DNA of 64,000 nucleotides from Alviniconcha marisindica (lineage: Eukaryota > Mollusca > Gastropoda > Provannidae): contig JABMCL010000598.1 in assembly GCA_018857735.1 (NCBI GenBank), forward strand, positions 442,501 through 506,500. Reading direction: 5' to 3'. Of the stretch, positions 33,055 through 44,854 are shown piece after piece; the first letter of the stretch is position 1; each line of letters begins with the position of its first letter. The notes below the pieces were generated by a model, which saw only the letters and a list, made by a program, of their open reading frames with translations, searched no databases and was not told where the DNA came from. The translations under genes and the position numbers were made by a program.

Positions 33055-33385
33055 TGAGTAGACTGAAAATATTGCAATGGAATGGATTGTCTGCTGAGTA
33101 TGCTGAAAAACAGACATGATTGAATGCTTGTTCTGGTTTGTGCAGTGTTGCTCATGAAAATATAGCAATGGAGTGGATTGTCTAGTGAGTATCTGAAAAA
33201 CAGACATGATTGAATGCTTGTTCTGGTTTGTGCTGTGTTGCTCATGAAAATATAGCAATGGAGTGGATTGTCTAGTGAGTATCTGAAAAACAGACATGAT
33301 TGAATGCTTGTTCTGGTTTGTGCTGTGTTGCTCATGAAAATATTGCAATGGAGTGGATTGTCTAGTGAGTATCTGAAAAACAGAC
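33055..33385. repeat. Tandem repeat of about 90 bp, four units
   Basis: Core ATTGAATGCTTGTTCTGGTT, with GCAATGGAGTGGATTGTCT. Confidence 0.93.
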
Positions 33386-34120
33386 GACTGCTTGCTTGTT
33401 TCGGGTTGCACCATGTTCAGTGCACAAGCGTATGCTCCTGTTTCACTTGATCTGTCATTTGTTGTTATCGATCGGCTTTTTAAAATTGTCTTTGCATCTT
33501 GAATTGCTCAAAGCATATTGATTGTGTGGGTGTGGGTGGGTGTGTGTGTGTATGTGTGAAAATCATTTTCAGTTGTCAATATTAAAAATTCAAAATGTGT
33601 AGGTGATGTGATTTGACAGACTGCCATTGTGAATGAATGTATTAAAGTGTATTCTCTTCAGTCAGGCACAACGGTTGCATCATTCTTTTGGTTACTTCTC
33701 CCTTTACTTCCATTCTGTATATATATATATATTAATATACTTCGAAAAAATCACACGTACACACACTATACATATGCGCGTGCGCACACACACACACACA
33801 CACAACATGGTAAGGAAACTGATGAACAAATGTCAAATGACTACATGTTTACCACACAAAGTGGGACATTTATTCAAAAACTGCTTCACATATGAAAGTA
33901 AGTTTACTTACCAATGTAATGAGAAAGAAAAGGCTGTGCAATTTGATGATTGTGAATGTGTATAATTATTATATACATACATTTTGTGTGCCCCTGCAAA
34001 ACAAGACGAGGTTGAAACCATGAACACATTTTGAAATGGTTCCTGTATAGTGGCAAAAATAGTTACAAAACACAAACTGGTAAACATCACACAAAAATAG
34101 ACCCGTTCAATTTGTATGAA
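33386..34120. other. Low-copy AT-rich stretch
   Basis: Short (AT)n at 33718-33732 and (CA)n at 33784-33803. No gene recognised. Confidence 0.5.
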
Positions 34121-35000
34121 CACTTCTCATTCCCTTGCCAGCATAATGGACATGTTGTGAACGCTTCTCTGTTCCCCTCATTCCCTCGCCAGCATAATGA
34201 ACACATTATGAACGCTTGTTCCCTTCATTCCACCACCAGCATAATGGGCACATTATGAAGGCTTTTCTGTTCCCCTCATTCCCCCACCAGCATCATGGTC
34301 ATGTTATGAACACTTCCTGTTCCCTCATTCCCCTGCCAGCATCATGGTCAGCTTATGGACACTTCCAGTTCCCTCATTCCCCCGCCAGCATCATGGTCAC
34401 TTATGGACACTTTCTGTTCCCTCATTCCCCCGCCAGCATCATGGTCATCTTATGGACATTTCTGTTCCCCTCATTCCCCCGCCAGCATCATGGTCATTTA
34501 TGGACACTTCCTGTTCCCTCATTCCCCCACCAGCATCATGGTCATGTTATGGACACTTTCTGTTCCCCTCATTCCCCCGCCAGCATCATGGTCATGGACA
34601 CTTTCTGTTCCCCTCATTCCCCCCCAGCATCATGGTCATGTTATGGACACTTTCTGTTCCCCTCATTCCCCCGCCAGCATCATGGTCATCTTATGGACAC
34701 TTTCTGTTCCCCTCATTCCCCCGCCAGCATCATGGTCATTTAGGACACTTCTCGTTCCTTCATTCCCCCGCCAGCATCATGGTCACGTAGGACACTTTCT
34801 GTTCCCTCATTCCCCCGCCAGCATCATGGTCATTATGGACATCTTCTAAACTAGTTTCATTCCCCACAGCATGACAGGCATGTTTGAACTTTCTGCCCCT
34901 CATTCCCCCGCCAGACATACATGGTCATCTTATGACACTTCTGTTCCCATTCCCCCACAGCACATGGTATGGAACTTTCTGTTCCCCTTTCCACCCGCAC
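34120..35000. repeat. 50-bp minisatellite (TTCCCCCGCCAGCATCATGG)
   Basis: About 18 units, degenerating with indels after 34740. Confidence 0.95.
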
Positions 35001-35114
35001 AGCATACAGGTCAAATTGAACTATAAGTCACACTCCAACAAGCTAGTTTCATCCCATGTTGTGTTAGCAATGAAAAAGGATTTTGATCCTTAAACGCTGC
35101 CCTTGATGTTTTAT

Positions 35115-35615
35115 CTAACTACAACAGTAGTCCTAACTTGCTTGTGTTGCACACTACAACAACAGGTGTCCTAACTTGCTTGTGTTGCACACAACAACAA
35201 CAGGTGTCCTAACCTTGCTTGTGTTGCACACACAACAACAGGTGTCCTAACTTGCTTGTGTTGCACACACAACAACAGGTGTCCTAACTTGCTTGTGTTG
35301 CACACAACAACAACAGGTGTCCTAACTTGCTTGTGTTGCACACGACAACAACAGGTGTCCTAACTTGCTTGTGTTGCACACAACAACAACAGGTGTCCTA
35401 ACTTGCTTGTATTGCACACATCAACAACAGGTGTCCTAACTTGCTTGTGTTGCACACAACAACAGGTGTCCTAACTTGCTTGTGTTGCACACAACAATGA
35501 CAAATGTCCCAACTTGCCTGTGTTACACATGACAACAACAGGTGTCCTAACTTGCTTGTGTTGCACACAATGACAAGTGTCCCTTCTTTCCTGTGTTGCA
35601 CATAACAGTGATGTG
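35115..35615. repeat. 34-35 bp minisatellite (GGTGTCCTAACTTGCTTGTG)
   Basis: About 14 units with varying (ACA)n spacers. Confidence 0.95.
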
Positions 35616-35617
35616 TC

Positions 35618-35985
35618 CTAACTTGCCCATGTTGCACACACCACCTCTGATGCCAGGCACGAGAGCTGTGTACCTGTATCACCCAAGGAATGAGATCAAA
35701 GTGTCCTAACTTGCCCATGTTACACACACCACCTCTGATGCCAGGCACAAGAGCTGTGTACCTGTATCACCCAAGGAATGAGATCAAAGTGTCCTAAGTT
35801 GCCCATGTTACACACACCACCTCTGATGCCAGGCAGGAGAGCTGTGTACCTGTATCACCCAAGGAATGAGAGCAAGGAGGCCCCAGGAAGCTGTTAGGCC
35901 AGCTGTAACACTAGGCCCCAGGAAGCTGTTAGGCCAGCTGTAACACTAGGCCCCAGGAAGCTGTTAGGCCAGCTGTAACACTAGG
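35618..35985. repeat. Two short tandem arrays (about 85 bp x3 and 43 bp x3)
   Basis: First: CACCTCTGATGCCAGGCAC units, which carry over the GTGTCCTAACTTGCCCATGT block of the preceding array. Second: CCCCAGGAAGCTGTTAGGCC units from 35880. Confidence 0.93.
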
Positions 35986-38400
35986 CAGTGATTTCCATTG
36001 TCCAGCCCCACTGACCACAACTAACAGTAACACAAGATGATTTTAAACAGAAATTAAGTTTGGTTACAAAAGATTGAGCGATTCAGTAGATGTCTTCCAC
36101 ACAAAGCCAAGACAGAATGACAGGTAGACAGTAATTACAGTGACAGTGGGGGGAAGGGGATGGGGCATATCAAAATCCTAAATTTCAAGTTGTTTTGATC
36201 TATTTGTTGGAGACAGGCTAGCCTTTTGGGACAAAATGTTTTGAGAAGGCTAGACCCTTGAAAGGGAAAAAGAAAAAGACAAACGTGAAAAGGGGGAACA
36301 AGCCCAAGTACATGCATTAACAACAAGAGCACAATATAAACATGCTGCCTCAACTTTCAGTGACACCAGTAATCAAATGTCCATGTCCTTAAGCTCTGCT
36401 GTCAGAATCGCGGCATTTAGGAATTAGTGACGCATCTCCATCTAGTAGTAGTAGTGTGGTTTCATCCTTATTCAAGGCAATCAATAAAGATGCTTTCATC
36501 CTTATTCAAGGCAATCAATAAAGACATCTGTCAACATTTTGATGAACTGATGAAGTAAAGTGCTAAGCTTTTGCCCAAGTAATCCTTACTTTACACTGGC
36601 TCTTCAGATGGTGATAATCTGATTCCTGCATTTCTCTGATGGTGTTCTTAGTCTTTGTATATCTTCATTATTGTCTGTAAGAGATGCTGCATTAATATAA
36701 AAATACATCTTACAATAAATTTTATGTCTGAATTTCCATTCAAGTTTTTATTTTTGAACTTGTAATCTTTAGGTAGGCATAAAAGGGGGACTTCACAACC
36801 ACATGCACCTCACACTGGTTATTTTCTGTTTAAATGGTCACAAAAAGAACAGAATCTTTTACGAAACATTCAGCTTATGTCAAAAGCCTGCATTCACAAC
36901 CTCATTTGAGCGCTGAAGGACGTGATGTGAAAATAATGTTGGCCCTACTTTATGAAATAACTGCGTGGGGGGTGGGGTGTAGAGGGGATGTAGAAATAAA
37001 TGTATTAATGCAATGCACTTTCACCTTGTTTGCACATTTTATCTTCAGTGAGCACTCTCCGAGTCTCTGCCACTGAACTGATGCGCAGTCAGAGGTTCTA
37101 TGTTTGAAGCAAAATAGCTGTGCCCTTTCACAGTTTGAGTTTTTGATGTAATTGAGTTCAGCAAATGACAGCGAAGACTTGAAGTTTCTAGAAATTCTGC
37201 TATTCTCTGCCAGCCATCTTACTGCTGAGGGAACCATGTAAATGCTACTTTATGGCAATCTGTCAGTGGCACACTGATTCACCATTTCCCAAATTACCAT
37301 AACAGTGGCGACTCTGTACTTGCTGTATTGTTTCAAGGTGTCAGGGCCATGCTGCACACTCAGTATCATTTCACTCTGTGTGTGTGTGCGCGTGCGTGCA
37401 TGTGTGCGTGTGCGTGCATGTGTGCGTGCATGTGTGTGAGGAGGGAGAGGGAGGGAGTGTGTATGCAACTGTAAGTGACTGATTTATTATTGTATGGACC
37501 TGTCACACACCAGTGGGCAGTAATTTACAGAGAGATGCTGAATTTCTTATCGTGCTGTTTCATGTATTATGTTACTGTGCATGTGCGTATGGATTCCCAC
37601 AATATGACAGGGGCTGGCAAAGGCACAAGTTCTGATGGCAGAATGGGAAAAGGTGATTTTTGAAATGGGGAATCAGGCCCCTCCCAGTCTGTCAATCCCT
37701 GCAGTGGGCCAAGAGAGGACCACTCAGCAACCAAAGGATTGTGAAACTGGTCAGTTTGGGAAAAAGAAGTCTCCTTGGCCTGTCTGGTGCTGTTATCGTA
37801 TATGTGTGAATGAGAAACAACATGATGGTTGTGGTAAAGACCAGGAGGGCTGTGGTAAAGACCAGGAGGGCTATGCTTTCAGGTTACACTATGCTGCTCT
37901 AAGCTGAGGATGCTAAACACACGTCAAAGGCTCAACAATATCAGTTTAACAACAGACTTGCATAAAATGCACGGTGTAAACATTGGGCTAAACTTTCTCG
38001 CACGACTAGATTTACAAATAAAAGCGTGAATTATGGTTGCTGTTACAATTGCCATGCACTTTGGTAAGAATGTACTAGAAAAAGTGGGTCAAAATTTGGT
38101 GAAAATGGCAGAGAAAATATGTAAAACTTTGGTGATAAATGTTAGGAAAGGGTATGTCTGAATCTGTTGACACAGTAAAAATGGTACGTCAAGATTTGGT
38201 GACAAATCACGATCTACTCTCACACACACACACACACACACACACTGATTGTGTGCATGTACAACTGAAGAGGATAGTAACTACTGGATCAGTCAAGTTC
38301 AGAAAGGCATTTGCAGAGAGATTTCACTTGTGTTTAATGGCAGCTGTGTACAGCGGCTGCTCTGCTGAGAGCTCACCTGTGTATGGTGGTGACTGCGTTC
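35986..38400. other. Low-copy stretch without recognised genes
   Basis: Contains a 31-bp direct duplication (36461-36522, CTTATTCAAGGCAATCAATA), a GTGCGTGCATGTGTGCGTGC run (37376-37440) and a short CA run (38220-38244). No exon was supported in either strand. Confidence 0.45.
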
Positions 38401-38404
38401 AGAT

Positions 38405-38785
38405 TCAGTGATCCGTCTCTCCAGTGAGATTTCACTCACATTTAAAGACAGATTTATGCAATATCCCAGTGAGATTTCACCTGTGTTTAGGGGCTGCTTT
38501 GAGCAACCTCTCCAGTGAGATTACACCTGTGCTTGCAGGCAGATTTATGTGATCTCTGAGTGATATTTCACCTGTATTTAAAGGCTGCATTCTATGATCT
38601 CTGAGTGATATTTCACCTGTGTTTAAAGGCTGCATTCTATGATCTCTGAGTGATATTTCACCTGTGTTTAAAGGCTGCATTCTATGATCTCTGAGTGATA
38701 TTTTACCTGTGTTTATAGACTGCTTTATGTGATCTCTGAGTGATATTCACCTGTGTTTATAGACTGCTTTATGTGATCTCTCCAG
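38405..38785. repeat. 47-48 bp minisatellite (GATCTCTGAGTGATATTTCA)
   Basis: About eight units. First and last ones diverged (CTCTCCAGTGAGATTTCAC). Confidence 0.93.
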
Positions 38786-38929
38786 TAGAGTGAAACCACT
38801 TGACCGAGTCATTGCTGAATTCAAGGAAATTTCATTGAAAAGCCACACATGTTCAACAGCTGCTTTCCGGTGCCCACATGCTCTCATGGCAATTCTAGTC
38901 AACAAATTAAAGTACTCTCAAGATTCACA

Positions 38930-38930
<1 letters not shown>

Positions 38931-39000
<70 letters not shown>
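38931..39000. repeat. (CA)n microsatellite
   Basis: About 34 dinucleotides. Confidence 0.97.
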
Positions 39001-39004
<4 letters not shown>

Positions 39005-39439
39005 TCACTCACACACACACAGTGCATGTATGCCTGTACAGATGAAGATGATAATAACTGTTACATCAGTCTTCAAGCTCAAACACAATTCACAGTCACT
39101 GTGCAGTCTTCCTAACGACATCACAAAATAGTTATGAAAACAACAGTAATTTGCTCTTAAAGAAAAGGGTGACACATACATGAAAAATGATGATAGGTAT
39201 TATGCCAGCGATGATAGCAATAGCTTTCACAAACAGTGTTCCAACAAAGTCAAAATAATTCCTTAAAAAAGAACATTGTTGATAACTTGTTCAAACACTC
39301 AAAACAAGTCAATGTTGCAAATAAAACACATGCATGTTACATACAATGCCAAAAGTGTTAATTTGTGATCAGAAAATGATCACAAAACAATCCTGACACA
39401 GGTGTGCATTGCCCTATTTGTCCATTAGTTATTTTTTCT

Positions 39440-40325
39440 CTTAAGGTAGTGCATTCCACCCATGATAGAAATCACCAGCTAAAGTAGGATATCCCACCTG
39501 CTTTAGGAATAGCCAGTCAAGGTAGGATATTCCACCCGCTTTAGGAATAGCCAGTTAATGTAGGATACTCCACCTGCTTTAGGAATCACCAGTTAAGGTA
39601 GGATATTCCACCCGCTTTAGGAATAGCCAGTTAACGTAGGATATCCTGCATGCTTTGGGAACAGCCAGTTATAGTAGGATAATTATTCCATGTGCTTTAT
39701 GATAGCCAGTTACGGTAGGAAATTCCACCTGCTTTAGTAATCACCAGTTCAGGTAGGATACTCCACCTGCTTTAGGAATTGGCAGTTAAGTTATGACACT
39801 CCACCTGCTTTAGGAATCACCAGTCTGGGTAGGATACTCCACCTGCTTTAGTAATCATCAGTTCAGGTAGGATACTCCACCTGCTTTAGTAATCATCAGT
39901 TCAGGTAGGATACTCCACCTGCTTTAGTAATCATCAGTTCAGGTAGGATACTCCACCTGCTTTAGTAATCATCAGTTCAGGTAGGAAACTCCACCTGCTT
40001 TAGGAATCACCAGTTAAGGTAGGAAACTCCACCTGCTTTAGGAATCACCAGTTAAAGTAGGAAACTCCACCTGCTTTAGGAATCACCAGTTAAGGTAGGA
40101 TACTCCACCTGCTTTAGGAATCGCCAGTTAAGGTAGGATACTCCACCTGCTTTAGGAATGGCCAGTTAAGGTAGGAAACTCCACCTGCTTTAGGAATGGC
40201 CAGTTAAGGTAGGATACTCCACCTGCTTTAGGAATGGCCAGTTAAGGTAGGAAACTCCACCTGCTTTAGGAATGGCCAGTTAAGGTAGGATACTCCACCC
40301 ACTTTAGGAATGGCCAGTCTGGATG
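39440..40325. repeat. 37-38 bp minisatellite (CACCTGCTTTAGGAATCACC)
   Basis: About 23 units with AGTTAAGGTAGGATACTC. More diverged on the left, more homogeneous toward 39830-40300. Confidence 0.95.
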
Positions 40326-41268
40326 AAATGGAACCCCTGATGAAACTTGAAAGACCAGCTCTTGCTTTAAGACCCTTTCTACTTTTAAGCAGTAATTGTG
40401 CCAGCCATTTTTCAAACCAGTGTGACATCTATAAGGTGGCAAGAGTGGTTCAGGGAAACTTGTCAGACAGTCACTGTAACCAGTCAGATACATGACCATC
40501 TGTAATACTACTAAAGCTATACTAGCAAACATCTAGCTCCCTTCCCTTTTTAGCACACGCACACGCACCCTCTGTGCGCTAGATTTAAAACATTTTGTGG
40601 GGGGAATTGTTTTTGGAGAACCAGTCCAGCAAAGTAACAGTGTGTCTGACCAACTTCTGATCCTCTCCTCTCCCCCCACCACTGTACATATGCCTATCCT
40701 AACCGGTAAGATACCTGAAATTAGAGGTTGATGTGAACCTTGCTTTTAAGACCCTTTCTGTTTTATTACATGCCAAAGTCTCCTTCATTGTTCAGGATGT
40801 GTCACTTCATGGGGAAACAGAACAGGCGGAAACCTGAAGTGGCCTGAACACAGAAACTGGGCAGCGGGATGTCAGCAGGCAAAGCACACAAAGCCATGTT
40901 TATTTGGACCTACTTCTCGCTTAATGGAAGGACCTTTGACGACCCTCAATTCTCCTGCAAAGGGGACCTTAATTTCTGTGTGCGTGGTACCCCACCGCAC
41001 TGACCTCACCAGACCAGACAACTTCTTGTCATTATCTGGGATAGTTTCTAGTCGGGGTACTGAGTGAGTGGGTGTTTTACGCCCAGTCACCAAGGACGGT
41101 TATATGAGGGTGATTCTATTCAGGGGTGGCTCTGTGATACAGCAAAGTTGGGGAAAGAAAAGATTGCCTCCTTTCACTAGATTGTGATGTATTTTAGTGG
41201 TTCGAAGAAGTGGGGGGTCTACACCACAGGCAGACAGCTAGACAGCAGACTCACTGGCACAGTGAAAA
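40326..41268. other. Low-copy stretch without recognised genes
   Basis: No exon or element recognised. GACCCTTTCT(A/G) and CTTGCTTTAAGACC blocks occur twice (40354-40382, 40739-40760), hinting at an old duplication. Confidence 0.45.
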
Positions 41269-42215
41269 ATGTACTGTCAATGTGGTTTGTCAGGGTACGA
41301 GAGATGTCAATGTGTGGTCTGTCAGGGTACGAGAGATGTACTGTCAATGTGTGGTCTGTCAGGGTACGAGAGCTGTACTGTCAATGTATGGTCTGTCAGG
41401 GTACGAGAGCTGTACTGTCAATGTGTGGTCTGTCAGGGTATGAGAGATGTACTGTCAATATGTGGTCTGTCAGGGTACGAGAGATGTACTGTCAATGTGT
41501 GGTCTGTCAGGGTACGAGACAGCTGTACTGTCAATGTGTGGTCTGTCAGGGTACGAGAGCTGTACTGTCAATGTGTGGTCTGTCAGGGTATGAGAGCTGT
41601 ACTGTCAATGTATTGTCTGTCAGGGTACGAGAGCTGTACTGTCAATGTGTGGTCTGTCAGGGTATGAGAGATGTACTGTCAATATGTGGTCTGTCAGGGT
41701 ACGAGAGATGTACTGTCAATGTGTGGTCTGTCAGGGTACGAGACATGTACTGTCAATGTGTGGTCTGTCAGGGTACGAGAGCTGTACTGTCAATGTGTGG
41801 TCTGTCAGGGTATGAGAGCTGTACTGTCAATGTATTGTCTGTCAGGGTATGAGAGATGTATTGTCAATGTGTGGTCTGTCAGGTTATGAGAGATGTACTG
41901 TCAATGTGTGATCTGTCAGGGTATGAGAGATGTACTGTCAATGTGTGGTTTGTCAGGGTATGAGAGATGTACTGTCAATGTGTGGTCTGTCAGGATATGA
42001 GAGATGTACTGTCAATGTGTGGTCTGTCAGGGTATGAGAGCTGTACTGTCAATGTGTGGTCTGTCAGGGTATGAGAGATGTACTGTCAATGTGTGGTCTG
42101 TCAGGGTATGAGAACTGTACTGTCAATGTGTTGTCTGTCAGGGTATGAGAGATGTACTGTCAATGTGTGGTCTGTCAGGGTATGAGAGATGTACTGTCAA
42201 TGTGCGGTCTGGTTG
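41269..42215. repeat. 35-bp minisatellite (TACTGTCAATGTGTGGTCTG)
   Basis: About 27 units with TCAGGGTA(C/T)GAGAG(A/C)TG. A block of several units at 41440-41600 recurs in the same variant order at 41650-41830, indicating a multi-unit duplication. Confidence 0.96.
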
Positions 42216-42514
42216 GGGTATATGCTCCATCCCATTCTGATTCTTCTCTGCCTTTTCTGAAAACGTTCTGCACACCAGTCATTTAGTTCTTTCATGATTT
42301 TTGAACAAACTCGATCAGTGCTCTATGTCAATCACTTAAAGCTTGAGTGCTTTTTGCCCAGTGGTCATTGGAAAACGACATTCAGAGCTGTACTACATCA
42401 GATGTGAACAAGGCCTACTCCTGACTGATGCTAGAACACTGTCACATTCTGGAACTCTTGCAGTTCAGATTAGTATGGCTAAACCATTACAGTTTGTTGA
42501 TATTCAGGCTCTTT

Positions 42515-42752
42515 TTCTGAAACAGTCATCACCCTGATGTAACCATACTGGTCAACTTACTTCTGAAACAGTCATCACCCTGATGTAACCATACTGGTCA
42601 ACTTACTTCTGAAACAGTCATCACCCTGATGTAACCATACTGGTCAACTTACTTCTGAAACAGTCATCACCCTGATGTAACCATACTGGTCAACTTACTT
42701 CTGAAACAGTCATCACCCTGATGTAACCATACTGGTCAACTTACTTCTGAAA
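42515..42752. repeat. 46-bp tandem repeat, five units
   Basis: Core AACAGTCATCACCCTGATGT then AACCATACTGGTCAACTTAC. Nearly identical copies. Confidence 0.96.
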
Positions 42753-42974
42753 CAGTCGCAAATTCAGACCTGTTGCAAATCACAGGCACCCCACAGACTC
42801 ATTGCACATCAAACCGCTGCAATGTCACTGTCTCATTCTCTATGTCTGTTTGCGTAGCACAATTTTAACTTCAAGTTTTAGAAAACATACTTGTAGTTGC
42901 ATTTATAAGGGTCAGACCTTGAACACTCTTATCACACACAGATTACTTGAATGTTTTGGTAGTCATTGGCATTT

Positions 42975-43220
42975 AAATGATGAGTGATGCTGTAGACGGA
43001 CACGAGGTTGACGGTGTCACCCGTATCTCCTCCTGCTCCTGTGAGTGATGCTGTAGACAGACACAAGGTTGACGGTGTCACCCATATCTCCTCCTGTGAG
43101 TGATGCTGTAGACAGACACAAGGTTGACGGTGTCACCCATATCTCCTCCTGTGAGTGATGCTGAAGACAGACACAAGGTTGTCACCCATATCTCCACCCT
43201 CTTGTGAGCGAGGCTGTAGA
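42975..43220. repeat. Tandem repeat of about 55 bp, four units
   Basis: Core GTGAGTGATGCTGTAGACAG then GTGTCACCCATATCTCC. Confidence 0.92.
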
Positions 43221-43629
43221 CGACCAGTGAACACGAGGTTGTCATGAAAGCCACCCAGCTGTTTTGCTCAGTGATGATCCTTCAGGTAACCATACTTTCT
43301 GCGTCTGATGCCAGACAGCCAGACACCCCCCCCCCAAGCAGGTAAAAGTTGAGTGAACAGCCAGGACATAAAGGCAACCTAAACATCATCTAACATCCTA
43401 CATCTCTTTGCAGCACCTGCAATGAATATCATGCCAAATTCCACACTGCTTTTGCTGAAGGCAGCTGGTGCTTCATTATCAGTGTTGTCTCCCATGACAT
43501 GCAGCACTCATTTCACTTCAGCAACATTTCCTGTGTGCGATGTCTATTTTATGACCAGTGAAGTCTGAGTAATGCTATATTTCCTTCGAATTTGACATCA
43601 TTTTAGGCAAAAATGCAGGAGTTAGAAGC

Positions 43630-43905
43630 ACATACACTGTGAAAGAAGCCAGACTTCTGGAACCTTGCTCCTTGCCTCCCACTGGAGTCCACAGAAAAGC
43701 TAAGCCTGTGCACCTTGAACACATCTGCCCCCCTACAAAAAGACAGTACCATTCAGAATATCCAAGGGACAGCCAAACCAGCTCCTCATTCCCTAGCTGA
43801 GGACTGGTTCCCATCTCCACGGCCATGAGACTGTGGAACAAGATTACCCGTGAAGTGCCCTCTGCAGGCACCCTCACAGCCTTCACATCTGCAATTGAAG
43901 GTGGG
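43630..43905 (+). pseudogene. Probable decayed LINE ORF2 C-terminus
   Basis: The plus frame includes HICPPTKRQYHSEYPRDSQT, a stop, and then STAMRLWNKITREVPSAGTL and AFTSAIEG. The order of C-P-P-T-x-R, a decayed block and x-RLWN-x-(I/L)P-x-E-x-x-x-x-x-TL-x-x-F resembles the terminal block of non-LTR ORF2 proteins. It is short, has a stop, and could be coincidence. Confidence 0.4.
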
Positions 43906-44122
43906 TGAGATTTGCTGGTGGAGCACACCCTCTTCCACATCCCCTTTACCCATTGTTTCGCCAACTGTGCTGCCTTTATTTTCGACACACGTTGTCTTTC
44001 ATCTTGTCTGGCCAACTATGCGCAATACTCATCTTGCAAGAGGTTAGTTTGTGCTTTGAGCCCAGTCAGCCACACAGGGCTACATCAGGGCTAATCATCT
44101 TGCAAGAGGTTAGCACACGACT

Positions 44123-44232
44123 AGAAAGGAGAAGATCACTGTCACACTGTTAAAACTCAGCCATAGTAATTGTTCAGAAAGGAGAAGATCACTGCCACAC
44201 TGTTAAAACTCAGCCATAGTAATTGTTCAGAC
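44123..44232. repeat. 55-56 bp tandem duplication across the EVA1C-like stop codon
   Basis: Two copies of AGAAAGGAGAAGATCACTG...TAGTAATTGTTCAG meet at about 44177. The right copy contains the last codons and stop of the EVA1C-like gene; the left copy is downstream in the 3' UTR. Confidence 0.9.
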
Positions 44233-44547
44233 TTCGGTCCCCTGAATCAGTGTGCAGCGTACTGTGGTATCCGGACCTCAGGGTGCCGCGAGGTTCAAAG
44301 CGGACCACCTCAATGCGGTCTATGGAGTCCGAATGCTCCAGCATGGGGGTGTCCAGCAGGCTGTGGTGGTTCATGTGATGGGCCAGGTGGCTGACGTTGC
44401 GGCTGTGCGTGGGCTCCGTCATGTCCAGCTTGGCGTGCGTCCGGCGCTTCAACTTGTAGCACACGCGTCCCAGCACTGCCATCAGGAGGAAGATGATGCC
44501 AGCGCACATGCCCAGGACCAGGTACAGAACGGCCCTCTCCTGGTGAC
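44210..44547 (-). CDS. EVA1C: EVA1C-like last exon: membrane helix and cytoplasmic tail
   Basis: The acceptor GTGTGGGCAG ends at 44548. The exon encodes HQERAVLYLVLGMCAGIIFL, completing a hydrophobic helix, then the basic stop-transfer KLKRR and a His/Ser-rich tail ending SLNNYYG with TGA at 44212-44210. The last codons and the stop lie inside a 55-56 bp tandem duplication (44123-44232), so the 3' UTR begins with a second copy of the C-terminal coding sequence. A possible AATAAA (minus strand) is at 43980-43975. Confidence 0.82.
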
Positions 44548-44643
44548 CTGCCCACACAGACAGCCATCAGTGAGCTGACACAGCCACAGGTGTGTGGTAA
44601 CCTGCCTTCTTCTCTTGTGCCCTGATCAGGGAATCAGGATCAG

Positions 44644-44704
<61 letters not shown>

Positions 44705-44790
44705 ACACTCACACACACACACACACACACACACACCACACACACACAACACACTCACACACACACACACACTCACACACACACACCTCA

Positions 44791-44854
<64 letters not shown>

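Noticed and set aside
41184..41889. 222-codon ORF with CQGTRAVLSMCGLS repeats
   Set aside because: The 35-bp minisatellite in translation.
43575..44015. 146-codon minus-strand ORF as a gene
   Set aside because: Antisense to what looks like a decayed LINE ORF2 end. No domain recognised.
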